Source: Clostridia bacterium
GTDB taxonomy: Bacteria > Bacillota > Clostridia > Oscillospirales > CAG-272
DNA: 16,860 bases
Reading direction: 5' to 3'
Assembly (NCBI GenBank): GCA_900770605.1
Contig: CAAGKS010000110.1
Location: forward strand, 1-16,860
Shown here: positions 6,548 through 11,843 of the stretch, piece by piece
Layout of the letters: every line of letters begins with the position of its first letter
Numbering within the stretch: the stretch's first letter is position 1
The notes under the pieces: generated by a model
What the model was told of the DNA's origin: nothing
Database searches by the model: none
What the model saw: only the letters and a program-made list of their open reading frames with translations
Position numbers and translations under genes: made by a program

Positions 6548-7096
6548 ATGGCAAAGTATGTATGTTCAGTATGTGGTTACGTTCACGAGGGTGATAGCGC
6601 ACCCGAAAGATGCCCCCAGTGCAGAGTTCCTGCAGAGAAGTTCAATAAGATGGAAGAGAACAAGCTTTCTTGGGCAGCAGAGCACGTCGTAGGCGTTGCA
6701 GAGGGCGCACCCGAGGATATTATCATGGACCTCAGAGCTAACTTTGAGGGCGAGTGCTGCGAGGTTGGTATGTATCTTGCGATGGCACGCGTGGCTCACC
6801 GTGAGGGTTATCCCGAGATCGGTCTTTACTGGGAAAAGGCAGCATACGAGGAAGCAGAGCACGCTGCAAAGTTTGCAGAGCTTCTCGGTGAGGTAGTAAC
6901 CGCTTCTACAAAGAAGAACCTTGAGATGAGAGTTGCAGCAGAGAATGGCGCAACCGAGGGCAAGTTTGACCTCGCTAAGCGCGCAAAGGCGCTCAACCTT
7001 GACGCTATCCACGACACAGTTCACGAAATGGCACGCGACGAAGCTCGTCACGGTAAGGCATTCGAGGGACTTCTTGAAAGATACTTCAAGAACTAA
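6548..7096 (+). CDS. Reverse-type rubrerythrin (N-terminal rubredoxin plus diiron domain)
   Basis: Peroxide (and in clostridia also oxygen) reductase of anaerobes. The 182-residue protein begins with a rubredoxin-like iron site (C6, C9 in VCSVCGY and C22, C25 in RCPQC) and continues into a four-helix ferritin-like diiron domain. The latter shows E102-x2-H105 (EEAEHAAKF) and E165-x2-H168 (DEARHGKAF), with further acidic ligands near FEGECCE. In classical rubrerythrin the rubredoxin domain is C-terminal; here it is first, as in the reverse rubrerythrins of Clostridium that are repressed by PerR. AAAGGAG precedes the ATG by 10 bases. I see no separate promoter in the 65-base AT-rich gap after perR, so co-transcription is likely. 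Electron donor partners are not in the window. Confidence 0.92.
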   Translation: MAKYVCSVCGYVHEGDSAPERCPQCRVPAEKFNKMEENKLSWAAEHVVGVAEGAPEDIIMDLRANFEGECCEVGMYLAMARVAHREGYPEIGLYWEKAAYEEAEHAAKFAELLGEVVTASTKKNLEMRVAAENGATEGKFDLAKRAKALNLDAIHDTVHEMARDEARHGKAFEGLLERYFKN

Positions 7097-7111
7097 TATA
7101 CAGATATATAC

Positions 7112-7139
7112 GGGGGGACTTTTTAATAAAAGTTCCCCC
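7112..7139 (+). other. Intercistronic stem-loop between rubrerythrin and ferritin genes
   Basis: GGGGGGACTTTT (7112-7123) pairs with AAAAGTTCCCCC (7128-7139) over 12 bp with one G-U pair and a 4-base loop. It is followed by A-rich sequence, not a U tract, so it is not a standard terminator in either direction. It may act as an RNA stability or processing element that lets the two cistrons differ in level. Confidence 0.6.
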
Positions 7140-7177
7140 AACTTGCAAAAAAATATAATAAAAGAAAGGGAAATATT

Positions 7178-7687
7178 ATGAACGATAAGATAAAAACATT
7201 GCTTAACGAGCAGATAAATAAGGAGCTTTACAGCGCGTATCTGTACGTGGATATTGCCAACTATTATGACGAGCTCGATCTTGACGGTTATGCGAATTAC
7301 TATATGATACAGGCTCAGGAGGAGCGTGATCACGCGCTGTTGTTTATGAAGTATATGCAGAACAATGGCTGGAAGGTAACGCTTGAGGCTATTGCAAAGC
7401 CTGATAAGACCTTCGGTAATATTCTTGATCCGCTTGAGGCGGCAGCAGAGCACGAAAGATACGTTACAAGCCTTATCAATGCTATCTATCACGAGTGCCA
7501 CGAGGCGAGAGATTATCGCACGATGAAGTTCCTTGACTGGTTCGTTGACGAGCAGATGGAGGAAGAGGATAACGCGGATTCTATGGTAAACCGCTATAAG
7601 CTCTTCGGCAGTGACCCTAAGGGCCTTTACGCACTCGATCAGGAATACGCGGCACGCGTCTATAACGCCCCCAGCCTCGTGCTTTGA
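7178..7687 (+). CDS. ftn: Ferritin (bacterial non-haem, Ftn type)
   Basis: Oxidises Fe(II) and stores Fe(III) in a 24-subunit shell. The 169-residue length is typical. Ferroxidase-site motifs are visible: E17 in NKELYSAYLY, the QAQEERDHALLF helix (E-E-x2-H near residues 49-53), AAEHERYV (E near 94) and the VDEQMEEE helix near residue 127. The N-terminus (LLNEQINKELYSAYLYVDIA) is characteristic of bacterial ferritin rather than bacterioferritin or Dps. GAAAGGG lies 7 bases before the ATG. It follows rubrerythrin by 81 bases. Storing iron that would otherwise drive Fenton chemistry fits with the PerR and rubrerythrin neighbours. Confidence 0.95.
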   Translation: MNDKIKTLLNEQINKELYSAYLYVDIANYYDELDLDGYANYYMIQAQEERDHALLFMKYMQNNGWKVTLEAIAKPDKTFGNILDPLEAAAEHERYVTSLINAIYHECHEARDYRTMKFLDWFVDEQMEEEDNADSMVNRYKLFGSDPKGLYALDQEYAARVYNAPSLVL

Positions 7688-7724
7688 GAGCGATGACCGT
7701 TATATAAAAACTTTATATAACAAC

Positions 7725-7755
7725 AAAAAAGAGCGACCGACGGTCGCTCTTTTTT
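7725..7755. terminator. Strong bidirectional-looking terminator after ferritin
   Basis: The sequence is a near-perfect palindrome: six A plus GAGCGACCG (7725-7739), one central A, then CGGTCGCTC and six T (7741-7755). Just upstream is a second, AT-only inverted repeat (GTTATATAA 7699-7707 / TTATATAAC 7713-7721). Confidence 0.95.
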
Positions 7756-7767
7756 GCGCGTTCTCGA

Positions 7768-7796
7768 TTGACAAGCGTGTCGAAATATGTTATACT
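7768..7796 (+). promoter_or_regulatory. Sigma-A promoter of udk with extended -10
   Basis: TTGACA (7768-7773), 17-base spacer, TATACT (7791-7796), preceded by TGT (extended -10). It begins 13 bases after the ferritin terminator. Confidence 0.92.
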
Positions 7797-7825
7797 CAAT
7801 TATATAAAAAAGCAGGAGAATTATT

Positions 7826-8443
7826 ATGGCAAAACCGATGTTGATAGGAATCGCGGGCGGCACGGGCTCGGGCAAATCCACCTTTGCTGATGGTCTCAAA
7901 AGGCTTTTTCCTGACGATATAACCATTATTTCTTACGATAATTATTACAAGCCGCAGGATCATCTTACGATGGAGGAGCGAGTAAAGACGAATTACGACT
8001 GCCCCGATGCGCTCGATACGGATCTGCTCGTAAAGCATTTGCGCCAGCTACTTGCAGGGGAGTGTGTTGACGTTCCCAATTATGATTTCTGCATACATAC
8101 GAGGCGCGACGACGTTACGTGCTTGCGCCCGACACCTGTTATCATAGTTGATGGTATTCTGACCTTCCACGATGAGAGACTGCGCGAGCTGTTCGACATA
8201 AAGATCTATGCCGATGCTGATGCGGACGAGAGAATATTGCGCCGTCTGCGCCGTGACGTTACCGAGAGAGGACGCGATATCGACGGTGTTATCAATCAGT
8301 ACGTCAGTACAGTCAAGGTGATGCACGGCATATACGTCGAGCCCACCAAAAAGTACGCGGATATCATCATCAACGGCGGCAGAAATACGGTGGCTCTCGA
8401 CGTTATTGCCACAAGGATAAGGAGAAAGCTCGCCAAGTCATAA
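7826..8443 (+). CDS. udk: Uridine kinase
   Basis: Phosphorylates uridine and cytidine to UMP and CMP in pyrimidine salvage; cytoplasmic. The 205-residue protein starts with a P-loop GGTGSGKST (residues 11-19). It then shows the family motifs SYDNYYK, NYDCPDALD, VPNYDF, VIIVDGIL, the RLRRDVTERGRD lid region and KKYADIIINGG near the C-terminus. AGGAG precedes the ATG with normal spacing. It is flanked by its own promoter and a weak terminator, so it is probably monocistronic. Close relatives are phosphoribulokinases, but the length and the ERGRD and KYADIII motifs favour uridine kinase. Confidence 0.94.
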   Translation: MAKPMLIGIAGGTGSGKSTFADGLKRLFPDDITIISYDNYYKPQDHLTMEERVKTNYDCPDALDTDLLVKHLRQLLAGECVDVPNYDFCIHTRRDDVTCLRPTPVIIVDGILTFHDERLRELFDIKIYADADADERILRRLRRDVTERGRDIDGVINQYVSTVKVMHGIYVEPTKKYADIIINGGRNTVALDVIATRIRRKLAKS

Positions 8444-8494
8444 AAAGGCAGGGAGGGGCGATAGATTTCCCGCAAAATTTGCCCTGAGATATTT

Positions 8495-8528
8495 GTTGCC
8501 CGAGGTAATATCGGCAGCTTTTATTTTA
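8495..8528 (+). terminator. Weak candidate terminator after udk
   Basis: GTTGCC plus GA on the left (8495-8500, 8502-8503) pairs with TC plus GGCAGC on the right (8511-8518), with one bulged C and one G-U pair, followed by TTTTATTTTA. It is about 50 bases after the stop, and imperfect. Confidence 0.5.
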
Positions 8529-8573
8529 TAATATATAAAATGAAAAGTTTTTTAAAATATCGCTATTTTGGCT

Positions 8574-8602
8574 TTGACTTTTTCCGATAAATATGATATA
8601 CT
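8574..8602 (+). promoter_or_regulatory. Sigma-A promoter of the small lipoprotein gene with extended -10
   Basis: TTGACT (8574-8579), 17-base spacer, TATACT (8597-8602), with TGA directly before the -10. The start of transcription is expected about 24 bases before the ATG. Confidence 0.88.
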
Positions 8603-8632
8603 TTAAATATAAAAGCAAAGGAGATATTCATT

Positions 8633-8917
8633 ATGAAAAAATTGATCGCAGTAATGCTGCTTGTATGCACGCTTTGCGTCGCTTTTTGCGCGTGTCAGCC
8701 CAAGGAGGATATCACCGCAGACGAGGCGGCACAGATAGTTATGGATGAGCTCGGAGGGCTTTCTGCAAACGTCTCTGATACTCACGTTCACGAGGGCACG
8801 TATAGCGGACAGCCCTGCTACAACGTTTACGTTACCGTTGGCGGAGTTTCCATGACCTACGTCGTATCCATGAGCGGCAAGATATTGCACCAGGGAGCAG
8901 GCGGGCACAGCCATTAA
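8633..8917 (+). CDS. Small PepSY-like lipoprotein
   Basis: A 94-residue secreted protein of unknown function. Residues 1-20 form a signal peptide (MKK, hydrophobic core) ending in a lipobox-like FCAC, so C21 would be lipid-modified; C19 is the alternative, and neither is a textbook lipobox. The remainder resembles one PepSY domain: ITADEAAQIVMDELGG is the N-terminal helix, then a strand-rich part (GQPCYNVYVTVGG, MTYVVSMSGKIL) ending in the usual xGxIL turn. Five histidines (H51, H53, H86, H92, H94) and one mature-part cysteine (C62) could bind metal, but this is speculation. AAAGGAG lies before the ATG. It has its own promoter and terminator, so it stands alone. PepSY domains are often inhibitory or accessory extracytoplasmic modules. 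Confidence 0.85.
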   Translation: MKKLIAVMLLVCTLCVAFCACQPKEDITADEAAQIVMDELGGLSANVSDTHVHEGTYSGQPCYNVYVTVGGVSMTYVVSMSGKILHQGAGGHSH

Positions 8918-8942
8918 GCTGCTTTGAAATAAGAATTTTTTT

Positions 8943-8978
8943 GAGGAGAAATTTACGCGTAAATTTCTCCTCTTTTTT
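8943..8978 (+). terminator. Terminator after the lipoprotein gene
   Basis: A perfect 30-bp palindrome, GAGGAGAAATTTACG (8943-8957) against CGTAAATTTCTCCTC (8958-8972), followed by six T. The actual hairpin would open the central ACGCGT as loop. Confidence 0.94.
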
Positions 8979-9050
8979 GCGTCCTCCGGGGTGAAAAGTG
9001 GGGAGGGGCAGTACCGCGTTTTTTATAAAATTGAGGGTAAGATTATGCAG

Positions 9051-9089
9051 AAAGGGCTCGGATCTTTTGTTCCGAGCCCTTTCTTTTTT
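9051..9089 (+). terminator. Second terminator hairpin in the gene-free stretch
   Basis: AAAGGGCTCGGA (9051-9062) pairs perfectly with TCCGAGCCCTTT (9071-9082) around TCTTTTGT, followed by CTTTTTT. No gene lies between it and the previous terminator; the 72 bases between are G-rich, then AT-rich. It is either a back-up terminator or the end of an unrecognised short transcript. Confidence 0.9.
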
Positions 9090-9150
9090 CTGTATCATTC
9101 TTACCAAATTTATCACAAAAAACGCTCAAATGTACTGTTTAAAACCCTCA

Positions 9151-9176
9151 AAATACTGTAAAAAATTTAAAGAGAT
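9151..9176 (+). repeat. Copy A of a 26-nt imperfect direct repeat
   Basis: Begins AAATACTGTAAAAAATTT. It matches copy B (9262-9287) at 24 of 26 positions. An associated AAAACCCTC lies just before this copy (9141-9149) and just after copy B (9292-9300). Confidence 0.7.
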
Positions 9177-9188
9177 GTAAATAAATGT

Positions 9189-9255
9189 AAAAAAGCAAGA
9201 AAAAGGCATTAAAAATGACCTAAAAAGTGGCGAAAAAATGAAAAAATGAAAAAAA
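9189..9255. promoter_or_regulatory. Phased A-tracts, probably curved DNA upstream of the mraZ promoter
   Basis: Runs of five or more A begin at 9189, 9200, 9211, 9222 and 9233, exactly 11 bases apart, with further runs at 9241 and 9249. A-tracts in phase with the helical repeat bend DNA. The segment has no credible ORF and lies within the 569-base gene-free stretch 8918-9486. Confidence 0.55.
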
Positions 9256-9261
9256 TCAGAT

Positions 9262-9287
9262 AAATACTGAAAAAAATTTAAAGAAAT
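9262..9287 (+). repeat. Copy B of the 26-nt imperfect direct repeat
   Basis: Begins AAATACTGAAAAAAATTT and differs from copy A (9151-9176) at two positions only. It ends 14 bases before the -35 of the mraZ promoter. Confidence 0.7.
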
Positions 9288-9300
9288 TTCGAAAACCCTC

Positions 9301-9329
9301 TTGCGCTATTTAAAAAAGTGTTTTATAAT
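9301..9329 (+). promoter_or_regulatory. Promoter of the dcw operon (Pmra)
   Basis: TTGCGC (9301-9306) and TATAAT (9324-9329) with a 17-base spacer, preceded by A-rich DNA that could serve as an UP element. Start of transcription is expected near 9336, giving a leader of about 150 bases before mraZ. Confidence 0.85.
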
Positions 9330-9335
9330 ATTAGC

Positions 9336-9372
9336 ACAGTGGTGCAAAGTGGAGCGAAGTGTGGTGAAATCC
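9336..9372 (+). promoter_or_regulatory. MraZ-box-like direct repeats at the mraZ transcription start
   Basis: Four 7-base elements occur at an exact 10-base period: ACAGTGG (9336), AAAGTGG (9346), GAAGTGT (9356) and a degenerate GAAATCC (9366). The first three fit the AAAGTG[G/T]-N3 direct-repeat pattern reported for MraZ binding in mollicutes; E. coli MraZ also uses 10-bp-phased repeats. They begin at the predicted transcription start, where bound MraZ would repress its own operon. Confidence 0.75.
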
Positions 9373-9486
9373 CACGGCGGCGTCCGGGTTGAAATATTGG
9401 CCGTTTCTCCTTGATGATCCGAGGGACCACACTCCTCTCCGAACTCCAAGCGCCGCAGAGAACACCTTGAAAGGAGGCAGCAAAAA
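9358..9486 (+). ncRNA. Long GC-rich structured leader of mraZ
   Basis: AGTGTGGT (9358-9365) can pair with ACCACACT (9426-9433) over 8 bp, closing a domain of about 60 bases. Inside it ACGGC (9374-9378) can pair with GCCGT. Two pyrimidine segments, CTCCTT (9407-9412) and CTCCT (9432-9436), are complementary to the mraZ ribosome binding site AAAGGAGG (9470-9477), so alternative folds could hide it. The composition contrasts with the A-rich DNA upstream. I match it to no known RNA family; the structure is drawn by eye. Confidence 0.4.
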
Positions 9487-9918
9487 ATGTTATCCGGTGA
9501 ATTCAAACACGGTATAGACCCCAAAAACAGATTATTCATTCCCGCGAAGCACAGAGAAGAGCTTATCGCTCAGGCGGACAGCTTTATGGTTGCGAAGAGC
9601 ATAAGAGAAAATTGCCTCAAGGTGTATTCCATGAGTGAGTGGGAAGCTTACATCAGCCCCATCACCAAAATGGAGAGAAGAGATGCAGAGAGAATACTCA
9701 GAGCGCTGCACAGAGATGCCGCTCAGGTAACTCCCGATTCTCAGGGAAGAATAGTTCTTCCCGTATCGCTCATACAGTACGCAGGCATTACCAAGGGCGC
9801 GGTCATCGTTGGCTGTGGCACTTACAGCGAGATCTGGGCTGAGGAAAGCTACGAATCCATGGTTGAGGAAGAAAACCTGGAGGGCATGAAGGATCTGCTT
9901 GAATCCTACGGTCTGTAA
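9487..9918 (+). CDS. mraZ: Transcriptional regulator MraZ
   Basis: DNA-binding protein of the AbrB/SpoVT fold that forms rings and regulates the dcw cluster. The 143-residue length is standard. Two tandem swapped-hairpin domains each carry the DxxxR DNA-binding motif: D11-R15 in GIDPKNRLFIPAKHR and D84-R88 in PDSQGRIVLP. The N-terminus MLSGEFKHGIDPKNRL is typical of the family. AAAGGAGG lies 9 bases before the ATG. First gene of the dcw operon; the phased repeats at 9336-9372 are its likely binding site. rsmH begins one base after its stop. Confidence 0.97.
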   Translation: MLSGEFKHGIDPKNRLFIPAKHREELIAQADSFMVAKSIRENCLKVYSMSEWEAYISPITKMERRDAERILRALHRDAAQVTPDSQGRIVLPVSLIQYAGITKGAVIVGCGTYSEIWAEESYESMVEEENLEGMKDLLESYGL

Positions 9919-9919
9919 T

Positions 9920-10870
9920 ATGAGTCAGAACCTTGACATTGAATTTTCGCACTATTCGGTACTGCTGAATGAGTGCTTGGACGGTTTGAGCATAAATCCG
10001 TCCGGTATATACGTTGACGGCACCGCGGGCGGTGCAGGTCACTCCTCTCAGATAGCCAAGCGCCTTGATAACGGATTGCTGGTGGCTATTGACCGAGATA
10101 AGACCGCGGTTGCGGTCGCAACTGAAAGGCTCTCGAAATACGGCGACAGAGCGAAGGTCGTCAGAAGTAATTTTTACGAGGTTGCCGACGTTTGTAAGAG
10201 GCTGGGGATCGAGGGCATCGACGGATTGCTGCTTGACCTTGGAGTTTCATCCTACCAGCTCGATACTCCCGAAAGGGGATTTTCCTATATGGCCGATGCT
10301 CCTCTCGATATGAGAATGGACGATAGAGCAACGGTAAACGCTTACGACGTCGTAAATAGTTACGACGAGGAAAAGCTCAAAAAGATACTTTTTGAGTACG
10401 GCGAGGAAAGATTTTCTCCTTCAATAGCTGCGGCGATAGTCCGCGAAAGACAAAAGAAGCCTATCGAGAGCACTCTTGAGCTCTCAAACATAATCAAATA
10501 CGCTATCCCGCCGAAAGCGCGTGAGGGTGGACACCACCCCGCAAAGAGAAGCTTTCAGGCGATAAGGATAGAGGTAAACGGAGAGCTTGATGTGATCGAG
10601 CCCGCGATAAGAGATGCGGCGCGATTACTCAACAAGGGCGGAAGGATCGCGATAATCACCTTCCATTCGCTCGAGGACAGAATAGTCAAGCAGACCTTTG
10701 CGTCACTCGCAACGGGCTGTACCTGTCCTAAGGAGTTTCCCGTGTGCGTGTGCAACAATAAGCCCGTGCTTAAGGTTATAACGCGCAAGCCAATCTTACC
10801 CTCAGCCAAGGAGCTTGAGGAAAATCCGAGATCAAGAAGCGCAAAGCTGAGGATCGCGGAAAAGATCTGA
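9920..10870 (+). CDS. rsmH: 16S rRNA (cytosine1402-N4)-methyltransferase RsmH
   Basis: SAM-dependent methylation of the base of C1402 in 16S rRNA, the partner of RsmI encoded earlier in this window. The 316-residue protein shows FSHYSVLLNECLDGL at the N-terminus, SAM-binding DGTAGGAGHS, LLLDLGVSSYQLD, ERGFSY followed by LDMRMD, HHPAKRSFQAIRIEVN and TFHSLEDRIVK. The ATG at 9920 follows the mraZ stop by one base and has no good ribosome binding site of its own, so translation is probably coupled to mraZ. A TTG further upstream (9899) in the same frame lies within mraZ and would add an unconserved heptapeptide. A cysteine cluster (CTCPKEFPVCVC) near residue 260 is common in this family. Confidence 0.97.
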   Translation: MSQNLDIEFSHYSVLLNECLDGLSINPSGIYVDGTAGGAGHSSQIAKRLDNGLLVAIDRDKTAVAVATERLSKYGDRAKVVRSNFYEVADVCKRLGIEGIDGLLLDLGVSSYQLDTPERGFSYMADAPLDMRMDDRATVNAYDVVNSYDEEKLKKILFEYGEERFSPSIAAAIVRERQKKPIESTLELSNIIKYAIPPKAREGGHHPAKRSFQAIRIEVNGELDVIEPAIRDAARLLNKGGRIAIITFHSLEDRIVKQTFASLATGCTCPKEFPVCVCNNKPVLKVITRKPILPSAKELEENPRSRSAKLRIAEKI

Positions 10871-10909
10871 AACTTATCACTATCATAGATTTTTACAAGG
10901 AGGTCCTCA

Positions 10910-11746
10910 ATGGCACAACAAATTAACGATTCCTACACACGTTGTCTTTGCGAGCTCAGAGCGAGATACAAGGGCAGAGGCGTGTCTGGCGGTATCGGTG
11001 CTAATGCATCTGCTGCACAGAGTCTGGGTGAAGCTCAGAGCACGGTGAATGAATCATACGTTCTTTTTGATTCTCGCACTAATATAGCTGACAGCTATCG
11101 CAGCGGCGTTTACAATGGAAGCAAATATATGACCTCCGATGATTTTGTGAGATACTTTAAGAGCCGCAGAGCATTTTATATGCCCGAGGCTGTAAGAGCA
11201 AAGCAGGAGCTCAGCGAGGCTGCAGCGGCAGTACCTCAGAAAAAGAGCTTCGGAAGAGGCAGACGCGAGTCCGGTAAGCAGGACTCAAAGGAGGGTCACT
11301 TATCAGGTCTGATATCGGCGGCTAAAAAACTTTTTGAGGAGTGGTTGCCCGTTGAAGCGAGCCAAGGCAAGCTTGAATGGAGACTACCTAAGCTTCCCGT
11401 TGCGGCGATGTCAGCACTTGCAGTATTCACTATTTCTCTTGGTCTCATAGTTGGCGGATCTGCTATGATAGGCAGTGCTTCCGGTGAGCTTGGAGGACTT
11501 AACAGCGAGATAGCAACGCTTGAGGCTACTCAAACGGAACTCGAGAGCGAGCTCAATATGAAATACGATATCAATCAGCTCAAGGATGAGGTTGAGGATA
11601 TGGGTATGATCAAAATGGGCCACGCCGATAATCAGTACATAACGATAGACAGTGATTGCGACGTGATCACTTACGAAACAGAGGAAAAAGAGAACACACC
11701 GCTTATGGCCCTGCTTTCAGCATTCGGCTTTAAGCTTGATAACTGA
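10910..11746 (+). CDS. ftsL: FtsL-like division protein with long cytoplasmic N-terminal extension
   Basis: FtsL is a bitopic scaffold of the divisome that binds DivIC/FtsB and activates FtsW-FtsI. This 278-residue protein has about 160 mostly polar residues, one membrane segment (about 163-187, PVAAMSALAVFTISLGLIVG), a heptad-rich coiled coil (about 192-232) and a short outside tail with the FtsL-like pattern MGMIKMGHADNQYITID. Position between rsmH and ftsI is the canonical place of ftsL, and topology fits. Usual FtsL proteins are about 90-130 residues; the long basic, alanine/serine-rich N-terminus with GRGRRESGK is unusual and I recognise no domain in it. A perfect AAGGAGGT lies 5 bases before the ATG. 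The assignment rests on synteny and topology, since FtsL sequences diverge strongly. Confidence 0.75.
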   Translation: MAQQINDSYTRCLCELRARYKGRGVSGGIGANASAAQSLGEAQSTVNESYVLFDSRTNIADSYRSGVYNGSKYMTSDDFVRYFKSRRAFYMPEAVRAKQELSEAAAAVPQKKSFGRGRRESGKQDSKEGHLSGLISAAKKLFEEWLPVEASQGKLEWRLPKLPVAAMSALAVFTISLGLIVGGSAMIGSASGELGGLNSEIATLEATQTELESELNMKYDINQLKDEVEDMGMIKMGHADNQYITIDSDCDVITYETEEKENTPLMALLSAFGFKLDN

Positions 11747-11760
11747 ATAACCTCAGAATA

Positions 11761-11803
11761 ATATCCCACCCGCTTTCATAATATAAAACAGTGAGTGGGA
11801 TAT
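11761..11803 (+). other. Stem-loop in the ftsL-ftsI gap
   Basis: ATATCCCAC (11761-11769) pairs perfectly with GTGGGATAT (11795-11803) around a 25-base AT-rich loop. No U tract follows. A possible weak promoter overlaps its start: TTGATA (11736-11741), 17 bases, TAATAT (11759-11764). The gap of 97 bases is the largest within this operon. Confidence 0.45.
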
Positions 11804-11843
11804 ATTTGACTAATCACAAAGAAGAATGCGGAAGGAGATCGAG

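Noticed and set aside
6566..7501. 311-codon minus-strand frame across rubrerythrin and ferritin
   Set aside because: It spans two convincing plus-strand genes and the hairpin between them; its leucine/cysteine-rich product is typical of antisense shadow frames.
8998..9180. 60-codon plus-strand frame in the gene-free stretch
   Set aside because: It runs through the terminator at 9051-9089, has no good ribosome binding site and its product is low-complexity.
9141..9300. CRISPR-like or tandem repeat array
   Set aside because: There are only two copies of the 26-nt repeat, no regular spacers and no cas genes; the A-tract phasing explains most of the periodicity.
9306..9539. 77-codon minus-strand frame over the mraZ leader
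   Set aside because: It overlaps the mraZ promoter, repeats and start; no ribosome binding site or promoter of its own.
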